A stretch of 64,000 bases of DNA from Gloeopeniophorella convolvens (GCA_022496205.1 WTXD01000010.1:496001-560000), one strand, 5' to 3'; counted from the stretch's first letter, positions 21,655 through 34,623 are shown. The notes: generated by a model from the letters alone, not told the origin. Program-made: numbers and translations.

Positions 21655-24600
21655 ATGGGTTTAAAACCACGGACGGCGTTATCTGTCTCCTTGCTCGCCC
21701 TCGCTCTCATACCCACGGTCAGTGCCGGGGCAGGAGTAACAACACTCTTCCCGGGATAACAGCCTATGACCATCTATCGGCAGGTTCTTTCTTACGCTCA
21801 GAAGTGCCCTAAAGCTGATTAGTCTGTGTCGTTTTTAGGGCTTGGATAGTCTCGTTCCACCTAGAGGTACGCGTCTACCACTGCACAGCCCCGAGCGTCG
21901 TTGACGACGCGCTCCTCGCGCAGGAAGATGTCCTCCGTGCTTCAACTGCATGTTGCCCGCTTTTACCTGCGGCCAGTATGGCGAATGCGATCCTTACAAC
22001 GGCCAGTGTAACTGTCCACCTGGGTGGGGAGGCATTGACTGCTTGACGCCGCGTATGTGTTCATTTTAGGATGTCATCTCCGAGCTCATGATATTCCATA
22101 TACGCATAGAATGTGACTCTCTTGCTGATGGCGAAGAGCGACATCTGCGCGAAGACGGCAAGAAGTGCGATTGCAAGGACGGCTGGGGAGGCATCAACTG
22201 CAATGGTACGCAGGGTTCTTCTTTCAGGCCATGATGTCATATTCAATCCTTCCTAGTCTGCAAGACCGATGATGCATGCGCAAAATTCCCACTACATGGC
22301 GACGTTTCTTCCCTTGATGATGTAGAGCCCGCGAACATGACATGCTACAAAGGCGGGCAAACAGTATTCAGCAATCACCAGTTCTGCGACGTGACAAGTG
22401 CGCATACAACCACTTCTAAATCGATTCTCTCTCACATTCATTACACAGACCGTAAGATCAACGACATGCTGCCTGGACGCCCACCACAGGTTACTTTCAG
22501 CTGTGACAGCTCCGATTCAACCTGCGATTTTCAGTTTTGGACTGCGCAGGTCGAGTCTTTCTACTGTGCGCTCGACACTTGCAAAACCGAAGTCATCCCG
22601 GGATATGATAGCAATACCACGTTGTACCGGTGCGATCACATCAAATGCAGCTGCGTGCCTGGACGGTTCATCTGTGGGGAAGACGGAAGTGTTGGTGAGC
22701 ATGTTGTTTTATCTGTCACGGAAGTTTTCTGAACTTCACACAGATATCGGCGATTTCTTGAAGGAGGAGATAAAGGGCCCAGCCACGTTCAGCTGCAAAT
22801 CTGGCGCGGGATGCAAATTCGAGGAGCCCGCCATGAACCAACTGATCAATGACATCTTCGGTGATGGATATATCACACTGGACTGTGAGGGTGGGGAGTG
22901 CCTTCACTACAGCCAAGTCCCTGGCTTCGTGGTGCGCAGGTTCCTTCCTATCGTTAACTTGATTGCCAATACAGTGCCCGCAGAGACCGCCCAAACCAAA
23001 CAACACAAAGTGGATTGCGTTGAGCGTTGCGGGAGCTGGTCTTGCAGCAATCTCCGTTTCGGCATGTGCGTGCGCCCTTCCACTATTCCATCTTCATACT
23101 TAGCCCTTCATCCAGTACTTTGGTATGTTGGCCGTGCGCGCAAGTCCGACGTTGGCGCCATCCGCCTTCCCGACACGGAAGTCGCGCAGTTGATGGCCGA
23201 TCACGTTCCCGCAACTCTCCACTTCTCCAACATCTCCTACTCCCTCAATGGCCGGCCAATTTTGGAGGGCATTACTGGTTCCGTGCGCCCGGGCCAAGTG
23301 CTTGCGATCATGGGCGCGTCAGGCGCGGGCAAATCAACCTTCCTCGATATCCTCGCGCGTAAACGCAAGCGCGGCCTCGTCGGCGGCACAACGCTCGTCA
23401 ACGGGCGCGAAGTGTTGGATACGGAATTCCGCAAGGTTATCGGCTTCGTCGACCAAGAAGACACGCTCATGAGCACACTCACGGTATACGAGACTATACT
23501 GTACTCCGCCCTCCTGCGCCTACCGCGTGACATGAGCATCGAGGCGAAGCAGTACCGGACGCTAGAGACCATGAATGAGCTCGGCATCCTTGGGATCAAA
23601 GACTCAAGGATTGGCGATTCTGGTCCGTACTCGCGTGTTGCCGGCTTTTTACTTGATTGAAAGCTCTGTAGGTCACAGGTCTATTTCTGGAGGCGAAAAA
23701 CGTCGCGTGTCAATCGCCTGCGAGCTCGTGACTAGCCCTTCAATATTGTTCCTTGACGAGCCTACCAGCGGTACGTTATTCGAACCCCGTCAAATTCGGC
23801 CTTGGTGACGCGTATCGTAGGCTTGGATGCTTACAACGCCTATAATGTTATCGAGAGTCTGGTGTCACTTGCGCGGAACTACAATCGCACTGTCGTATTC
23901 ACGATTCATCAACCTCGCAGCAACATTGTTGCACTCTTCGATCAGCTCCTGCTCCTCGCTCAAGGACGTCTCGTATATGCGGGCGAATTTGTCAAGTGCC
24001 AGCCGTATTTCGACTCGGTCGGGCAGCACTGCCCACCAGGGTTCAACATTGCGGATTACCTCAGTGCGCATCTTGAGTATTGTCGCTGAGGCAGCCCGCT
24101 CATGTGCATGCCACAGTTGACCTCACAGCAGCGAATGAGAAGGAACACAAAAGTTCCGCGAGTCCGCCAATTGGTGCGGCCTCGCCATCCGGTGACGCCT
24201 CTCTGCGCGACGAGGAGCGCGCGCTTCTCCCTGCGCGGCATGAATCGCACACCTCGAACGGCGGACAGTCCTCCGGCTCCGGTGATGACGAAACTGAGCT
24301 GCAGGTCCGGCGCACCGTAAACGACATCGACAACGGCAAGAGTGACGGCTTCCTGCGGCGGAAGACGTCGCAGCTCATCGACGTTGTCTCGCTCTTCAGC
24401 GCGTCGCACGGCAGCGATTCGGCCCCGGCCCTCGCGCCGCACGTCGCTGCGCTTGTTGATTCGTACGCTACGAGCGACGTCGCTGCGGCTATCCGCGAGG
24501 ACATCCGCGCCACGGCGCAGCCTGCGCACGGGCCGGTTGGCAGCGACGAGCTGCCAGATGTCGCGCTCGAGAGCACGCTGTTACGTGGACGCAAGCGCGC

Positions 24601-25776
24601 GACGTGGGCAACCCAATTCAGGATCCTGAGCGGGCGCGCGTTCAAGAATATGTACCGTGATCCGGCATTGTTGACATTCCAGTACTCGGCATCCATCGCG
24701 CTTGCGTGTAAGTCTCCACTCATCTAACCTGTATATGCGTGGCAGCTGATTTGGAGGCCGATAGTATTATGTGGGCTGTTCTACCACAATGTATCAAACG
24801 ATATCGGTGGATTCCAGAATAGATTGGGTACGTGTGAAGCATGCATCGTTGCGAGTAATTAACTGATATCGCATCTGGTACTCAGGCGTGTTCTTCTTCA
24901 CTTTGGCCCTCTTCGGTTTCTCGTGCTTGTCGAGTCTAGGATTATTCGCTAACGAGCGGATCCTATTTATGCGAGAACGGTGCGTGTTTATATTGACCAT
25001 CGCAATCTCGCGACTGACGCACAGCGTTGCATAGGTCAAACGGATATTACTCTTCCTTCACGTACTTCACATCCAAGGTCCGCTACACAACAGCCCTGTT
25101 TGAGAGTTCTCTGGTCTGACGTCACCGTCGCAGGTCCTCTTCGATATCCTCCCACTGCGTGTCGTCCCGCCACTGCTCTTCGGGGGTATCGCGTACGGTC
25201 TTGTGGGCCTCGTGCCAACCGTGCCTGCGTTCTGGAAGTTCATTCTCACGCTCGTGCTCTTCAACCTGACCACGGCCAGCGTCATCCTGCTCATCTCTAT
25301 CGCATGCGCAAACACGAGCGTCGCGAGTCTGATCGGCACGATGGTCATGCTATTTAAGTAAGTGCTGTAACGATTATGCCAGGGCGGGAGTGCTGAATCT
25401 CCTTGTGACACAGTCTGCTCTTCACCGGCCTGTTGATCAACCGCTCCAAAGTCAAGCCCTGGCTGCAGTGGCTGCACACAGTCTCATTTTTCCATGCTGC
25501 ATTCGAGGCGCTTGCCGTGAATGAGTTGCGCTTCCTGCAACTCAAGGAGGATAAGGTCCGCTCTCTTTTTTATATCCCCTCACAGTCCACTCTAATGCCC
25601 ATACGCCACAGTACGGCGTCGAGCTCGATGTCCCTGCAGCGACGATCCTGTCCACCTTCGGCCTACGCGCGCAGTCGTTCTGGTGGCCGAACATCTCGTT
25701 GCTCGGCATCTTCTTCGTCACATTTACTGCCGCAAGCTTTATCGTGTTGCACTTCTTCGTGCGCGAGAGGCGATAA
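21655..25776 (+). CDS. ADP1: Adp1-like ABC transporter (ABCG half-size with EGF-like N-terminus)
   Basis: A multi-exon gene with a signal peptide ([18 protein letters not shown]). A Cys-rich lumenal part has two EGF-like segments ([12 protein letters not shown] and [12 protein letters not shown]) and further Cys-rich exons. The nucleotide-binding domain has Walker [10 protein letters not shown], signature ISGGEKRR, Walker [13 protein letters not shown] and H-loop TIHQPRS. After a long charged Ser-rich linker comes an ABC-2 membrane domain (about six helices) ending FVRERR. Yeast Adp1 has the same order; its substrate is not established. Exons join at classical GT-AG sites except where noted; SG|LDAYNA is split by an intron at 23772-23820. 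The gene appears intact. The reading frame resumes after each of about ten short introns. Confidence 0.88.
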
Positions 25777-26154
25777 TTGTCCCGCAATGGATCGACCTGA
25801 ATATCCAGAGTAGCGGAGCACGCAACCTACCAATATACGGATTGTGTTATCTCTGACGGCGAGCTCAACGCGCCCTGGATCGGTTGCTGTATACTAGCCA
25901 CGAACAATTTTTATGACGTCTATAACATTCCCTTGATATCCTCTGATTAGGCGAACTCTATCCTCGCCTGGCAGGATCTGAGACTGGACTGGTGAGCGCG
26001 AACTGGCCGCAACGTCATCGTAAGGGCCGCGCATCTGGGCCCGGACTACTAACGTACGCCATCAGCTTCTGTGACGCCAGTGGTCCATTCCCAAATGGAA
26101 CGATCATATACTAAGATATGTCTCAGAGAAGCCTCCACTCATCCATCCACCACC

Positions 26155-27141
26155 ATGTTGTTTGCCGCATCCAACTCACGACTCAAAATCGCCGCCCGCC
26201 GCCGCGTAGTCACCACTCCAGTACACCTCTACAGCCTGAGCAGGACTCAGCCTGACGCAGCCACCACACGCGATGAGCAGTATCGCCAGCTCTCGTCGCT
26301 GCCTGACGCGACGCAGTCGACAATGCAATGCTTCGCCACGGTCCGCCTGCGGCCGCTGCGTGAGTGTGCCGCCCGTGGCTACCTGATATCCCGCGCTGAC
26401 TGTGACTGCGCAGGTCCTCGCGGGAGCACCCGAGCCGCGGCCGCCGCGGCGTTGCTCAGTGCGCTGCCACCACCTGCACCTGAGTCACCTCAAGGGCTGC
26501 ACAACCAGGTTCAGGCTCGGAGGAGCGGGTCGCTGACCATCCCAGGTTACGAGCATGCCAGACCAGCATCCGCAAGCGCCTCGCCAGGTCTCGCTGCCCA
26601 GGACGCATCCGCGCCAAACGCGGCACTAGACGAACCTCCTTCAGCGTGCGCACCACCCGTCACAGACAACCTGGTTCCGGCAGCGGCACTCACACCATCG
26701 GGCTCCCCGGACAGCCTCGCGCCGGCAGCCGTCCCCACGCGACCGGAATCGCCGCTAGCGCACGCGCGGCGGGCGGCAGGCCCCGCCGACGCGCCGCCCA
26801 TGCATATGACGACCCTTCCCGCGGCACACCTGCTGACTGTCGCGCTCCCGCGCCCAGGCGGCTCCCCACTCGCCCTAGAGATGATCACTGTGTCCGCTCT
26901 CCGCGGCGGGCGTCTCGCAGTCGTCGCGGACGCGTGGCACCTTGAAAGTGACTGTGCGTGTTGCGCTGCCCGGCTCTGTGCTGTTCGGGTACTGATCGAT
27001 CCTGGCTTGGCAGGTCACTACGAGTGGCACACTGGCTTTCCGCCTCATGAGGTCGACTTCGGGGCTGTGAGAGCACGCGTGGAAGCGGGTGGGATACTGA
27101 CGATCGAGGTACCGAAGAGAGCACTATATCGCGGTACATGA
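26155..27141 (+). CDS. Hsp20/alpha-crystallin-like protein
   Basis: The C-terminal part reads as an alpha-crystallin domain: HLLTVALPRPGG, VSALRGGRLAVVAD, then HYEWHTGFPPHEVDFGAVRA and the hallmark GGILTIEVPKR before the stop. Small heat-shock proteins hold unfolding proteins as oligomers. Upstream is a long Ala/Pro/Ser-rich stretch, probably disordered. Two introns are likely (donor near 26359 with GTGAGTG, acceptor before GTCCTCGCGGG at about 26414; and donor near 26949, acceptor near 27014), because the continuous frame would break the domain. The start at the CACCATG of 26151-26157 is a guess; the ATG at 26273 in another frame, joined through intron 1, is an alternative. Confidence 0.6.
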   Translation: MLFAASNSRLKIAARRRVVTTPVHLYSLSRTQPDAATTRDEQYRQLSSLPDATQSTMQCFATVRLRPLRECAARGYLISRADCDCAGPRGSTRAAAAAALLSALPPPAPESPQGLHNQVQARRSGSLTIPGYEHARPASASASPGLAAQDASAPNAALDEPPSACAPPVTDNLVPAAALTPSGSPDSLAPAAVPTRPESPLAHARRAAGPADAPPMHMTTLPAAHLLTVALPRPGGSPLALEMITVSALRGGRLAVVADAWHLESDCACCAARLCAVRVLIDPGLAGHYEWHTGFPPHEVDFGAVRARVEAGGILTIEVPKRALYRGT

Positions 27142-28408
27142 ACTCGTGCGTCCCCTCGTGCGGATAAGGAGGTCGCACATGGCCCCGAGAATGAGGGCTA
27201 GGGTCGTCAGCTCTAGTTTTCGTGCTGGCGGCAGCTGTCATCGTCGCGTCCGCAGAAATATACAAACCAAACAAGTGCTTGCGCAGTGCTCGAAAAGCAA
27301 TGAGTATACTTAGGTTGTGAGATAAGGCGGCACTGGTTGCTAATATAAACGTTGAACGTTGAGCATTTGGATGGCTGTCGACTCTTCTGCAAGCCGTAGT
27401 CCGTCGCCGCCGATAGTGCAAGCTGATTCGGTCGCCGATGGTGAACGTTGAACTTCGGAAGCTTAAGCGCTTAAACGCGCTCAAAATCTCATATACATAT
27501 GAGACGCGCCTCCGTCCTCCTCCGTCCCGCGTCCCGCTCGGCGCCCGGCCCGGATATTCTCCCACACTAATCTGTGCCAAGTTGGTGGCAGGACTTCCTG
27601 CAGAGTCGTCTCCGGCCTCGACTTCATCTGCTTCACCTTCGTACATCGTCATCGGCCCTCTGTCTATGCTGAAACAGCCACCGGTTTCCCAGGCTGACGC
27701 TCCAAGATATGTAATAGCGGAATCAGGTGGGTCAGAGGTCTGCTAGGCAGTCACAGTACTGATAAAATTGGACTCAGGCTGCGGATATGCCTCTGATGTT
27801 TCTGCCCCTTGGACCCTAGGTCCTAGACAGGGTGAGTGTGAGTACCCGGCAAGGCAGATCACAGGGAAAGGCTGGTTCGGCAATTTGTGTGCCGATGATC
27901 AAGCATTTTCTAGGCATGATTGTAAGTTGCGTGCACTGCATCAGTCATTTTGCTTCTGAGGCTGCACACCGCGTCCGTTCTAGTAAGTTCGAAAGGCGCT
28001 GACATGGCGGGCCCTCTGTCGCGCCCATGCGAATCAACAATAACGCCACAACCGCAACGTGGGGCCTCATCGAGTGGGTCACCAATCAGGAGACGAGTCA
28101 TGATACACAAGGCGACCCACTCCTCCGCGTCCCTTGGTGCCCATTGTAGCCACTGTATGATGTAGGCGCCCTGTCGGAATCTAAACCGTTTGCTCAAACA
28201 CACGACGGAAGTCACTGGTCTGACAGGGGCAATGTATTCTCACGGAAGTCCACGGTTCTCTTACATGTCACACCCGTAATCAAAGCATCTATCCGAACTG
28301 GGTAGGTGCTTCCTAGGGCATGATATATAAGACTCCAATAACTCTGTAGACCTCCCTAAGCCAGAGACCACCCACCTTCTATACATCGAGAGTAACGCAA
28401 GATTTGCC
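27142..28408. other. Intergenic, no gene recognised
   Basis: The element AACGTTGAAC occurs at about 27349 and 27444 and again near 63380, hinting at a degraded repeat. No coding sequence is supported. Confidence 0.45.
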
Positions 28409-29607
28409 ATGACAGACATTATGAAGTTGATAGGGCGCAATGAGGTACTTCCTGTTACCAATCACCACGAGTAAGTTAGCACCCTGCCTTCTCCCTGGAC
28501 ATACGACTGACGTCGACGCCTAGCGTATATCCAGTGATTGATCCACAGCCGCACTTCCAAGCCCAAACATTCAAGGGCAAGGTCGTCTTCGTCACCGGTG
28601 CCTCCCGCGGCATCGGGAGGGAGACAGCCCTGCACTTTGCTCGCGCAGGAGCGCATGTCGCCATCTCAGCGCGGGTACAAACGACGCTTGACGAGACCAA
28701 GAGCATAATCTTAGCCGAAGTACCATCCGCGGACGTGCTCGTTCTCCCTGTCGATGTCAAGAGTTCCTCCGACGCAGAGGCTGCGATCCGTGCGACAGTG
28801 GAAAGATATGGCCGGCTGGATGTGCTCATTGCCAATGCTGGGGCAGCGAACCCGTTTAATCAACGTGAGACCGACATTGCACACCAAACAACCGCGCATC
28901 TTTGCTCACATTCCTGATTCGCCAGTGCTGGGCGAGCAGGATGCCGACAAGTGGTGGGACATTATGGAAGTCAACCTACGGGGTGTCTTCAACTTCGTCA
29001 GGTAAGCGAAATGCTACAACATATATCCGGAGCCGCCAAGTGACGCTTAGCTTTGTCAAGGGCTGCGCTTCCTAGTCTGCAGAAGACTAATGGTTACATT
29101 TTCGCTATCTCTTCTGTCGGGGCGCAGCTTCGCCACCCCAGAGCAAGTGACTACAGCATATCCAAATTCGCTGTGAATCGCCTTGTCGAGTACATAGCAT
29201 TAGGTTCGCCATGCCCTCTCACGGTAAAGCCAATGATACTCACATGCCCAATCTGTCCCATAGAATATCCCCAGGTGAAGGCATTCTCTCTCCACCCTGG
29301 GGGCATCGAGACGCAGATCGTTGCGGACGCTCAATTGGTATTGCCTATTTTCGATACGCTCCAACTTCCAGCGTGCACGATGCTATATCTAGCGTCGGGG
29401 AAGGCAGACTGGCTCAATGGGAGGTGAGTGCGAGACGCACCAGCGTCGCCATCGGCTGACATCCGGCCATGCAGGTATATTTCCTCCACTTGGGATCTGG
29501 GGGAGGTCGAACGTGATTGGAAGAGCTGGATCCTAGAGAACAATGGACTGGTCAACACATTGGTCACGCCTGCGCGGTTGTCCGATCCAACTTCGGGAGC
29601 GAACTGA
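28409..29607 (+). CDS. Short-chain dehydrogenase/reductase
   Basis: Exon 1 (28409-28470) encodes about 21 residues and joins at 28524 to the Rossmann start FKGKVVFVTGASRGIGRET. Further marks are the NAG loop (LIANAGA), EVNLRGVFNFVR, the catalytic Ser region (FAISSVGAQ) and the active-site YSISK (YxxxK). These make a classical SDR using NAD(P)(H) to oxidise or reduce an alcohol/ketone; the substrate is unknown. The C-terminal half (HPGGIETQIVADAQL) matches the usual loop after the active site. Introns follow residues NPFNQ, NFVR, YIAL and LNGR. The third uses the acceptor TCAAG rather than the upstream CTTAG, since only that keeps the frame. It ends at TGA 29605-29607. Confidence 0.85.
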
Positions 29608-29689
29608 TACGCAGAGGTTGTGGAGGCTTGTTAGTATTCAGTCGGTATTTGACTAGGCAGTTGGGATTTCCAGCTCAATAGGAGGCTTC

Positions 29690-30180
29690 ACTGAGAGACG
29701 AAACGGAAAGTGAATGCATAAGTGTCCGCTTCAGGATCGTCAGCGGAGGCGGGCTTGAGCACGGCGACCTTTGGCTGGGCCTGCGCCAAGGGGTCGAGGC
29801 CCATGAGCTGTGCACCGGCCTGGCAAATATGCTCGAGATTTCCATGACAGAGGAGTCTGCGAAGTTTGTTGTGATATCCTCAGGGATGAGTTGAACGCCG
29901 TGCGTAGACTCAGGTCACTGATCACTAGCGAGAACAGTGGGGTTCGTGGCGTCGACTAACGATACTGGGACTGCGAACTCGCGGGAATCAGCGAGTACGA
30001 TATGGATGGCGTCCGAGGGGATGCCGGTGGGGTTGGGCTCGCCCGTTCACTGTGCGCGCCCCCGCCGCCGCTGGAGGAGACGACGTCGAGGAACCTGTCA
30101 TAGAGTCGGGAACGCCCGCGATTGGCGGATGCCGTCGGCCCGGAGCTGCGACGTCTGATCATGACCTTTGTCCCCTTCAT
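29690..30180 (-). pseudogene. PrpF-like (2-methylaconitate isomerase family) remnant
   Basis: Minus-strand pieces resemble the PrpF family but lie in different frames: MKGTKVMIRR at the right end, a GRQLDGxGGG-like SRLYDRFLDVVSSSGGGG, then SREFAVPVSLVDATNPTVLA, and GAQLMGLDPLAQAQPKVAVL. Intervening stops and shifts mean no full product can be made. PrpF proteins isomerise methylaconitate or related acids. The assignment is from memory of family wording; it could also be a spliced gene truncated at both ends. Confidence 0.45.
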
Positions 30181-32519
30181 CTCTTCCTCACATGGGGCAT
30201 ACAGTAACCCCCACCCTGTTTGATTTGTACCGTCCCGGATAATGATTTACGGCCACCGCCACAGAGGAACAAACGAATGGAGGGCATGAGACACTTGGCG
30301 GAGGAGGCCACGGTAACGGGTTGAAAGCTCTGTCGACCGGTACCTCGATTGCGCGGCGGAGAGTTGGCTGAGTGGTGTAGATGGAGTTCTTGTTTTCGTG
30401 CGTAGCTATTCTTTGCAGTGCCGCCTTTTCGCTCATTAGTATCGCGTCCTATCAAAAAGTAAATTTTACTCCAGGCTGGCCTATTCTCTGCTACTCAGCG
30501 CCCCTCGCAACGACCAAGCCGACTCCAGCCTCTTGGTTCACAGAATGCCTCATCTCGGCCTCATCCTTCTACCTCATCCACTCGCATTACTTCAAACGGA
30601 TCGCAAGTCACAACCCTTCGAAGCACTCCGGTCCTGAGTCCGCGGTCGGCAGCAACACTCAGCTGTCAGTCCATACATAAGCCTCTTATCCTTCTTGCAA
30701 TTGGTCAGCTGACCGATCCCATAGCGGGCGTACTGCTCGTTTACTGACGAGGCTTGAAGCCTGAGGCCCCGCGGGCGCTGCCCGATGCCTGTGCGCACGG
30801 CGGGGCCGCGACGCCGAAATCGACCCGCCGATTGGACTTCTGTAAGCAAGCATGCCTAAAATCGAGAAAACCCGCGACATGTGACACGGTCGGTGGCACA
30901 AAGGCCCGGGACCGTGAGTCCAAGGCTTCTCTGCTCTAACTCTCGCATCACCTACATCGACCTTAGAGCCTGCCCGAGCGGCGAAGTGCCTCCCTATTCT
31001 CTCCACTCTTTCTCTTCCCTTTTTCACACCCATGCATCTATCCTCTTTCTGAAATCCGAGGTATGGCTTCTATGTTCTCACGAGTCACCGGCACCGTCCC
31101 TGGATCTACTGGCTGTGCGCACCAAGTGGCCATGGCGAGTCTGCTTCATCTTGGGTACCATCTTCTGTAACAGCACTTACCATATGCAAGGTATAGTTTG
31201 AAAAGGAAAAGGCTCAACTTCCCGGGATGCCACTTGATGATATGTGGGCTGTTCAAATATCTTCGTCACTGATCACCGATCGGGAGTCATGAAGAGATTC
31301 TCGGCAACCTCAACCCTCGGAGGACTTAACAGGCCAGGCTGGATCAAAGATATGTATTCGGAGTGATGCTGTGAACGCGAATATATCCGTTTTCCGCCGC
31401 ATATCGACGTGGACGGTTCATGGATGCCACACAGAGCGGCATATGCTGAGCGCCGTATGATGTGATGCTATGTCTGTACCACATAGGCCTGCTCTCGATA
31501 CGCATGAGCATGCACTGCAGCACACCTCTCGTTGGTTGCTGGGTCCTGGGTAGTCTACATATATTTCCCCACCTGGTGACAACGTCGGGCTGGCTACAGC
31601 ATGTGACCATTCCCGTCTTGACGTGGCCAGCAAGGGCCAGCAGCGGACCCAGCCCGCGGCCGCGTTGTGCCGCCGATGACATCTCCCCGCCTCCGCTACC
31701 AAGCATGCATTGATGTCAGTTTTGGGTAGGTCGGCAGAGACGACGCCGCGTGTGTCTGCGGGTCGCCGCGGTTCGGTATCACGGTTGACAGGACGACAGG
31801 GCCTTGCTTCAGTGTGAGGCGAGACGAACGCCGGATGTGGCATAACACGGAGTTGGACGGAGCGAAATAGCCAATGCTGGTTCCGTGCCATGGAAGGAAC
31901 GCAGTATAAAGTGCTGCAATTGGTGTCTGTATCCAACACCACGCAAGAAGATAAATATCATATGGAGGTCGGGGGGCAGACGCCGGCGCCGGAAACACCG
32001 GGAGAGAAACACAAGGAAACGAGGGGATGGAGAATGAGATGGAATAAGGGGGCAAGGGCTACAGACAAATGCACGAATGGACGGTGATAGGACGTGTTAC
32101 AAAGCGACCGACAAGGGGCGGCGGGGGGCGTGGGCGTCCGTGTAAGCGAGCTGAGGCGGCGATGCGGGGAGTGACCTCTGCGGTAAGATCTCAACCATCG
32201 CGGAACGACTGTCTTCCGCGATTTGCATAAGGTCGGCAACGGAGACTCAAGGTAGATGAAGCGCCGGTGGAAACTAGATGAGATGCGATGATAAAATGTG
32301 CGACGTGAGGTGGATCGACGGAGACATTGCGGGGCGTAAGATGAACTGTACGCGGCGTGCATGTCGACGTCAGCATGATACGCGTCAGCGATGAAACAGC
32401 AAGGTTGACGTACAAATGATGGTAGAAATCCGTTTCCAATCCACGAGACAAAATGACAATGTGAAGATAAAGTACAGGTAGTAAAAAAAAACAGCAGGTG
32501 AAATGGATCGCGAAAAGTG
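30181..32519. other. Gene-poor stretch with a dispersed repeat
   Basis: Apart from the repeat at 30700-30867 no feature is supported. Overlapping ORFs of 120-174 residues at 31344-31942 (minus) have no domain or splice context and look like chance ORFs. Confidence 0.45.
30700..30867 (+). repeat. Dispersed repeat, copy 2 (partner at 2.3 kb)
   Basis: It matches 2312-2478 in the same orientation, with small indels (for example an extra GAGGCCCC near 30761). No retroelement ORF is adjacent here, so it may be a solo terminal region left after excision or recombination. Confidence 0.85.
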
Positions 32520-34250
32520 TCATAGAATCCTAGGCTCTTTCAGGGCATTCTGTGGGGCATTTTGTAAGATCGTCTCCTTGATGGCGAGAAAGACTAGTCT
32601 GATGTTCGAGATATCAGTGGCTTGCGTGATACTAGCTGGCCGTCAGCGGGTACACCTCGGAAAGACAGGCGCGCAGCTCACTGTGGATACACATTTAGCC
32701 GCGCGCGGTTTGCCTGCATGAACCGCCAAAGGATATACTTGACACCCTTGTTGGCATCCGAGCCGCCGGTGTACTCCGGAAAAAAATTGTTTAGTGACAC
32801 CTACGAGAGATCAATAGAGTGAGTGGGGCACGAACACGGGGGACGGGCTGCTTGACATACTTTGGGAAGCTTGTCCTTGAACTCATCAATCTTGTTCAAA
32901 AACAGGATGATCGACGTCCGGAGGAACCACCGCGAATTGACCACAGAATCGAACAGAACTAGAGACTCTGTCATCCGAGTCTGTGATGCGATATGCTGTC
33001 AGGCGATGCCCACACAGCGAGGCAGCAAGTATACGCACCTGGGTCTTCTCCTCGGACAGAACCTGATCATAATCTGACAATGCTACGCAGAAGATGATAG
33101 CCGGGACGCCTTCGAATTGATGGATCCATTTCTTCCGTTCTGACCACTGACCGCCAACATCGACAAGGTCTATTGATAGTTGGCCCATGTTGAAGCGGGT
33201 CTCCGTGATTGCAGTCGTCTTCGCATGAGTGCGGAGGACGTCCTCTTCTGATGGCACATAATTACTCGACGCTATTCGCTGTGCCTCTGCAAAGAAACTG
33301 GGGGGTATGCGTGGTAAACGGGACACGAACGTATGGACGCGAGAAAGTAAGGCGCCAGGCACCGGAGTAATGTACGAGTTCGCAGCTGCGGAGAAGGCGG
33401 GACTTACTAGCTGGCATTGTCCATCAAATGGAATTCAGACGAATGCTCCATCAACGCCGGGATAATCTCGTCGGCCCACATAGCCTGCACAGCCTGCGCG
33501 ATGTCAGGGCTGAAGTAGAATCGTGGGTTCTCGGTGGCAAGCTGGTATGCCAGAATACGTTCCCGGTTCGCCTGTAAGTATGGAGGCATAAGCTGGCGAA
33601 GCGATGGGTCCAGCGACCGACGCAGGGCGCACCTTATTGACAAGGTTTATAGGCTCTAGATCAAACTTGGCAAGAGCCTGCACGACGTCGCGTGCGCTTT
33701 CGAGGAGAGTCTTCCATACGAGTGGTCGGAAGGCAAGTAGTTCGTCAAAGGTATATCCGCTCTGATGCATGATCTTCATTTGCTTGACGATCGTCGACTT
33801 CCCTGACTCATCAGAACCTAGTAGAACGACCAGCCTCAAGTCAGCACATATGCGCGCATACATATGCCAGAGTGTGTGGCGGGGTGGGTGGCGGACTGCG
33901 ACGCCGAAATGCAGGCGGGGCACCGTCTATGCCTGGGATAAGTCATAAAATCATATCATAGTAGAGTGGGGAAAGAGTCTCTCGGTAACATGCAGTATCG
34001 TCAAGAGCCATATCAACAATTCGACAGTGCAGGATACGAAGGCGCAGCTGTACGACGCTCGCGGGGAACATTTCCCCGGGGTTGGCACAGAAGCGATATC
34101 GAATGGGGCAAGGGCGAGCAAGAACGCACCAAGGAGGAAGACCTTGGACTCGCGCCTGTGCCTTATTGCGTCCTCTTCAATCTGGAGATCTATCAAGGCT
34201 GAGCGGGCCTCCGCATCGGCCTCTGGGCTGCGAGAGGTGCAGTTTCCCAT
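32520..34250 (-). CDS. Divergent heterotrimeric G-protein alpha subunit
   Basis: ATG 34250 opens with MGNC, giving Gly2 (N-myristoylation) and Cys4 (palmitoylation). The P-loop reads [14 protein letters not shown] after a long intron (about 310 nt). The helical domain follows, then switch [16 protein letters not shown], switch [20 protein letters not shown], the NKxD box LFLNKIDEF and the base-binding [13 protein letters not shown], ending KEPRIL-stop at 32520. Canonical G-alpha has Arg at the His of LRTH (the catalytic arginine), Gly after KTT, Arg where Trp follows DVGGQ, and Cys in TCAT. Such changes suggest weak or altered GTP hydrolysis. Expanded, divergent G-alpha sets are known in Agaricomycetes. 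Small introns follow the usual 50-nt style. Confidence 0.88.
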
Positions 34251-34623
34251 CTCTGGAGAGCTAGGAGGTGTGTGTCAACCGGTGATAGAAGGGGTGGGCG
34301 GGCAGTAGAGATGGCACAGGAGGCCGACGGGAGGCCGGAGACGAGGGGCGACGCTCAGTGAAAACGGTCGGAGTTGGTTGCCTGACGTCGCTTGTGAGTC
34401 GGGGGAGGTCTGAGTAGGTAAGATTAGAATCACCAGAAACGCTCCAGGGTCATGTACCAGTACCAGTAAGCGTCGCACATCGAAAATACGGAGTCGACAC
34501 ATTGCACCAGAGACATTGGTGACCGCCGTCCTTGAGAAAAAACCGTCTCCGTTCCGGTCTTGTGCGCTTCGGAGGTACCGGTAAACGACGGGTACCTCAT
34601 ACTGATTACATAACGCTGCATGG

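Noticed and set aside
26885..27652. 255-residue minus-strand ORF opposite the Hsp20-like gene
   Set aside because: It overlaps the alpha-crystallin exon in antisense and has no recognisable domain.
31344..31942. Pair of overlapping minus-strand ORFs, 120 and 174 residues
   Set aside because: No domain, no splice context, no repeat relation; treated as chance.
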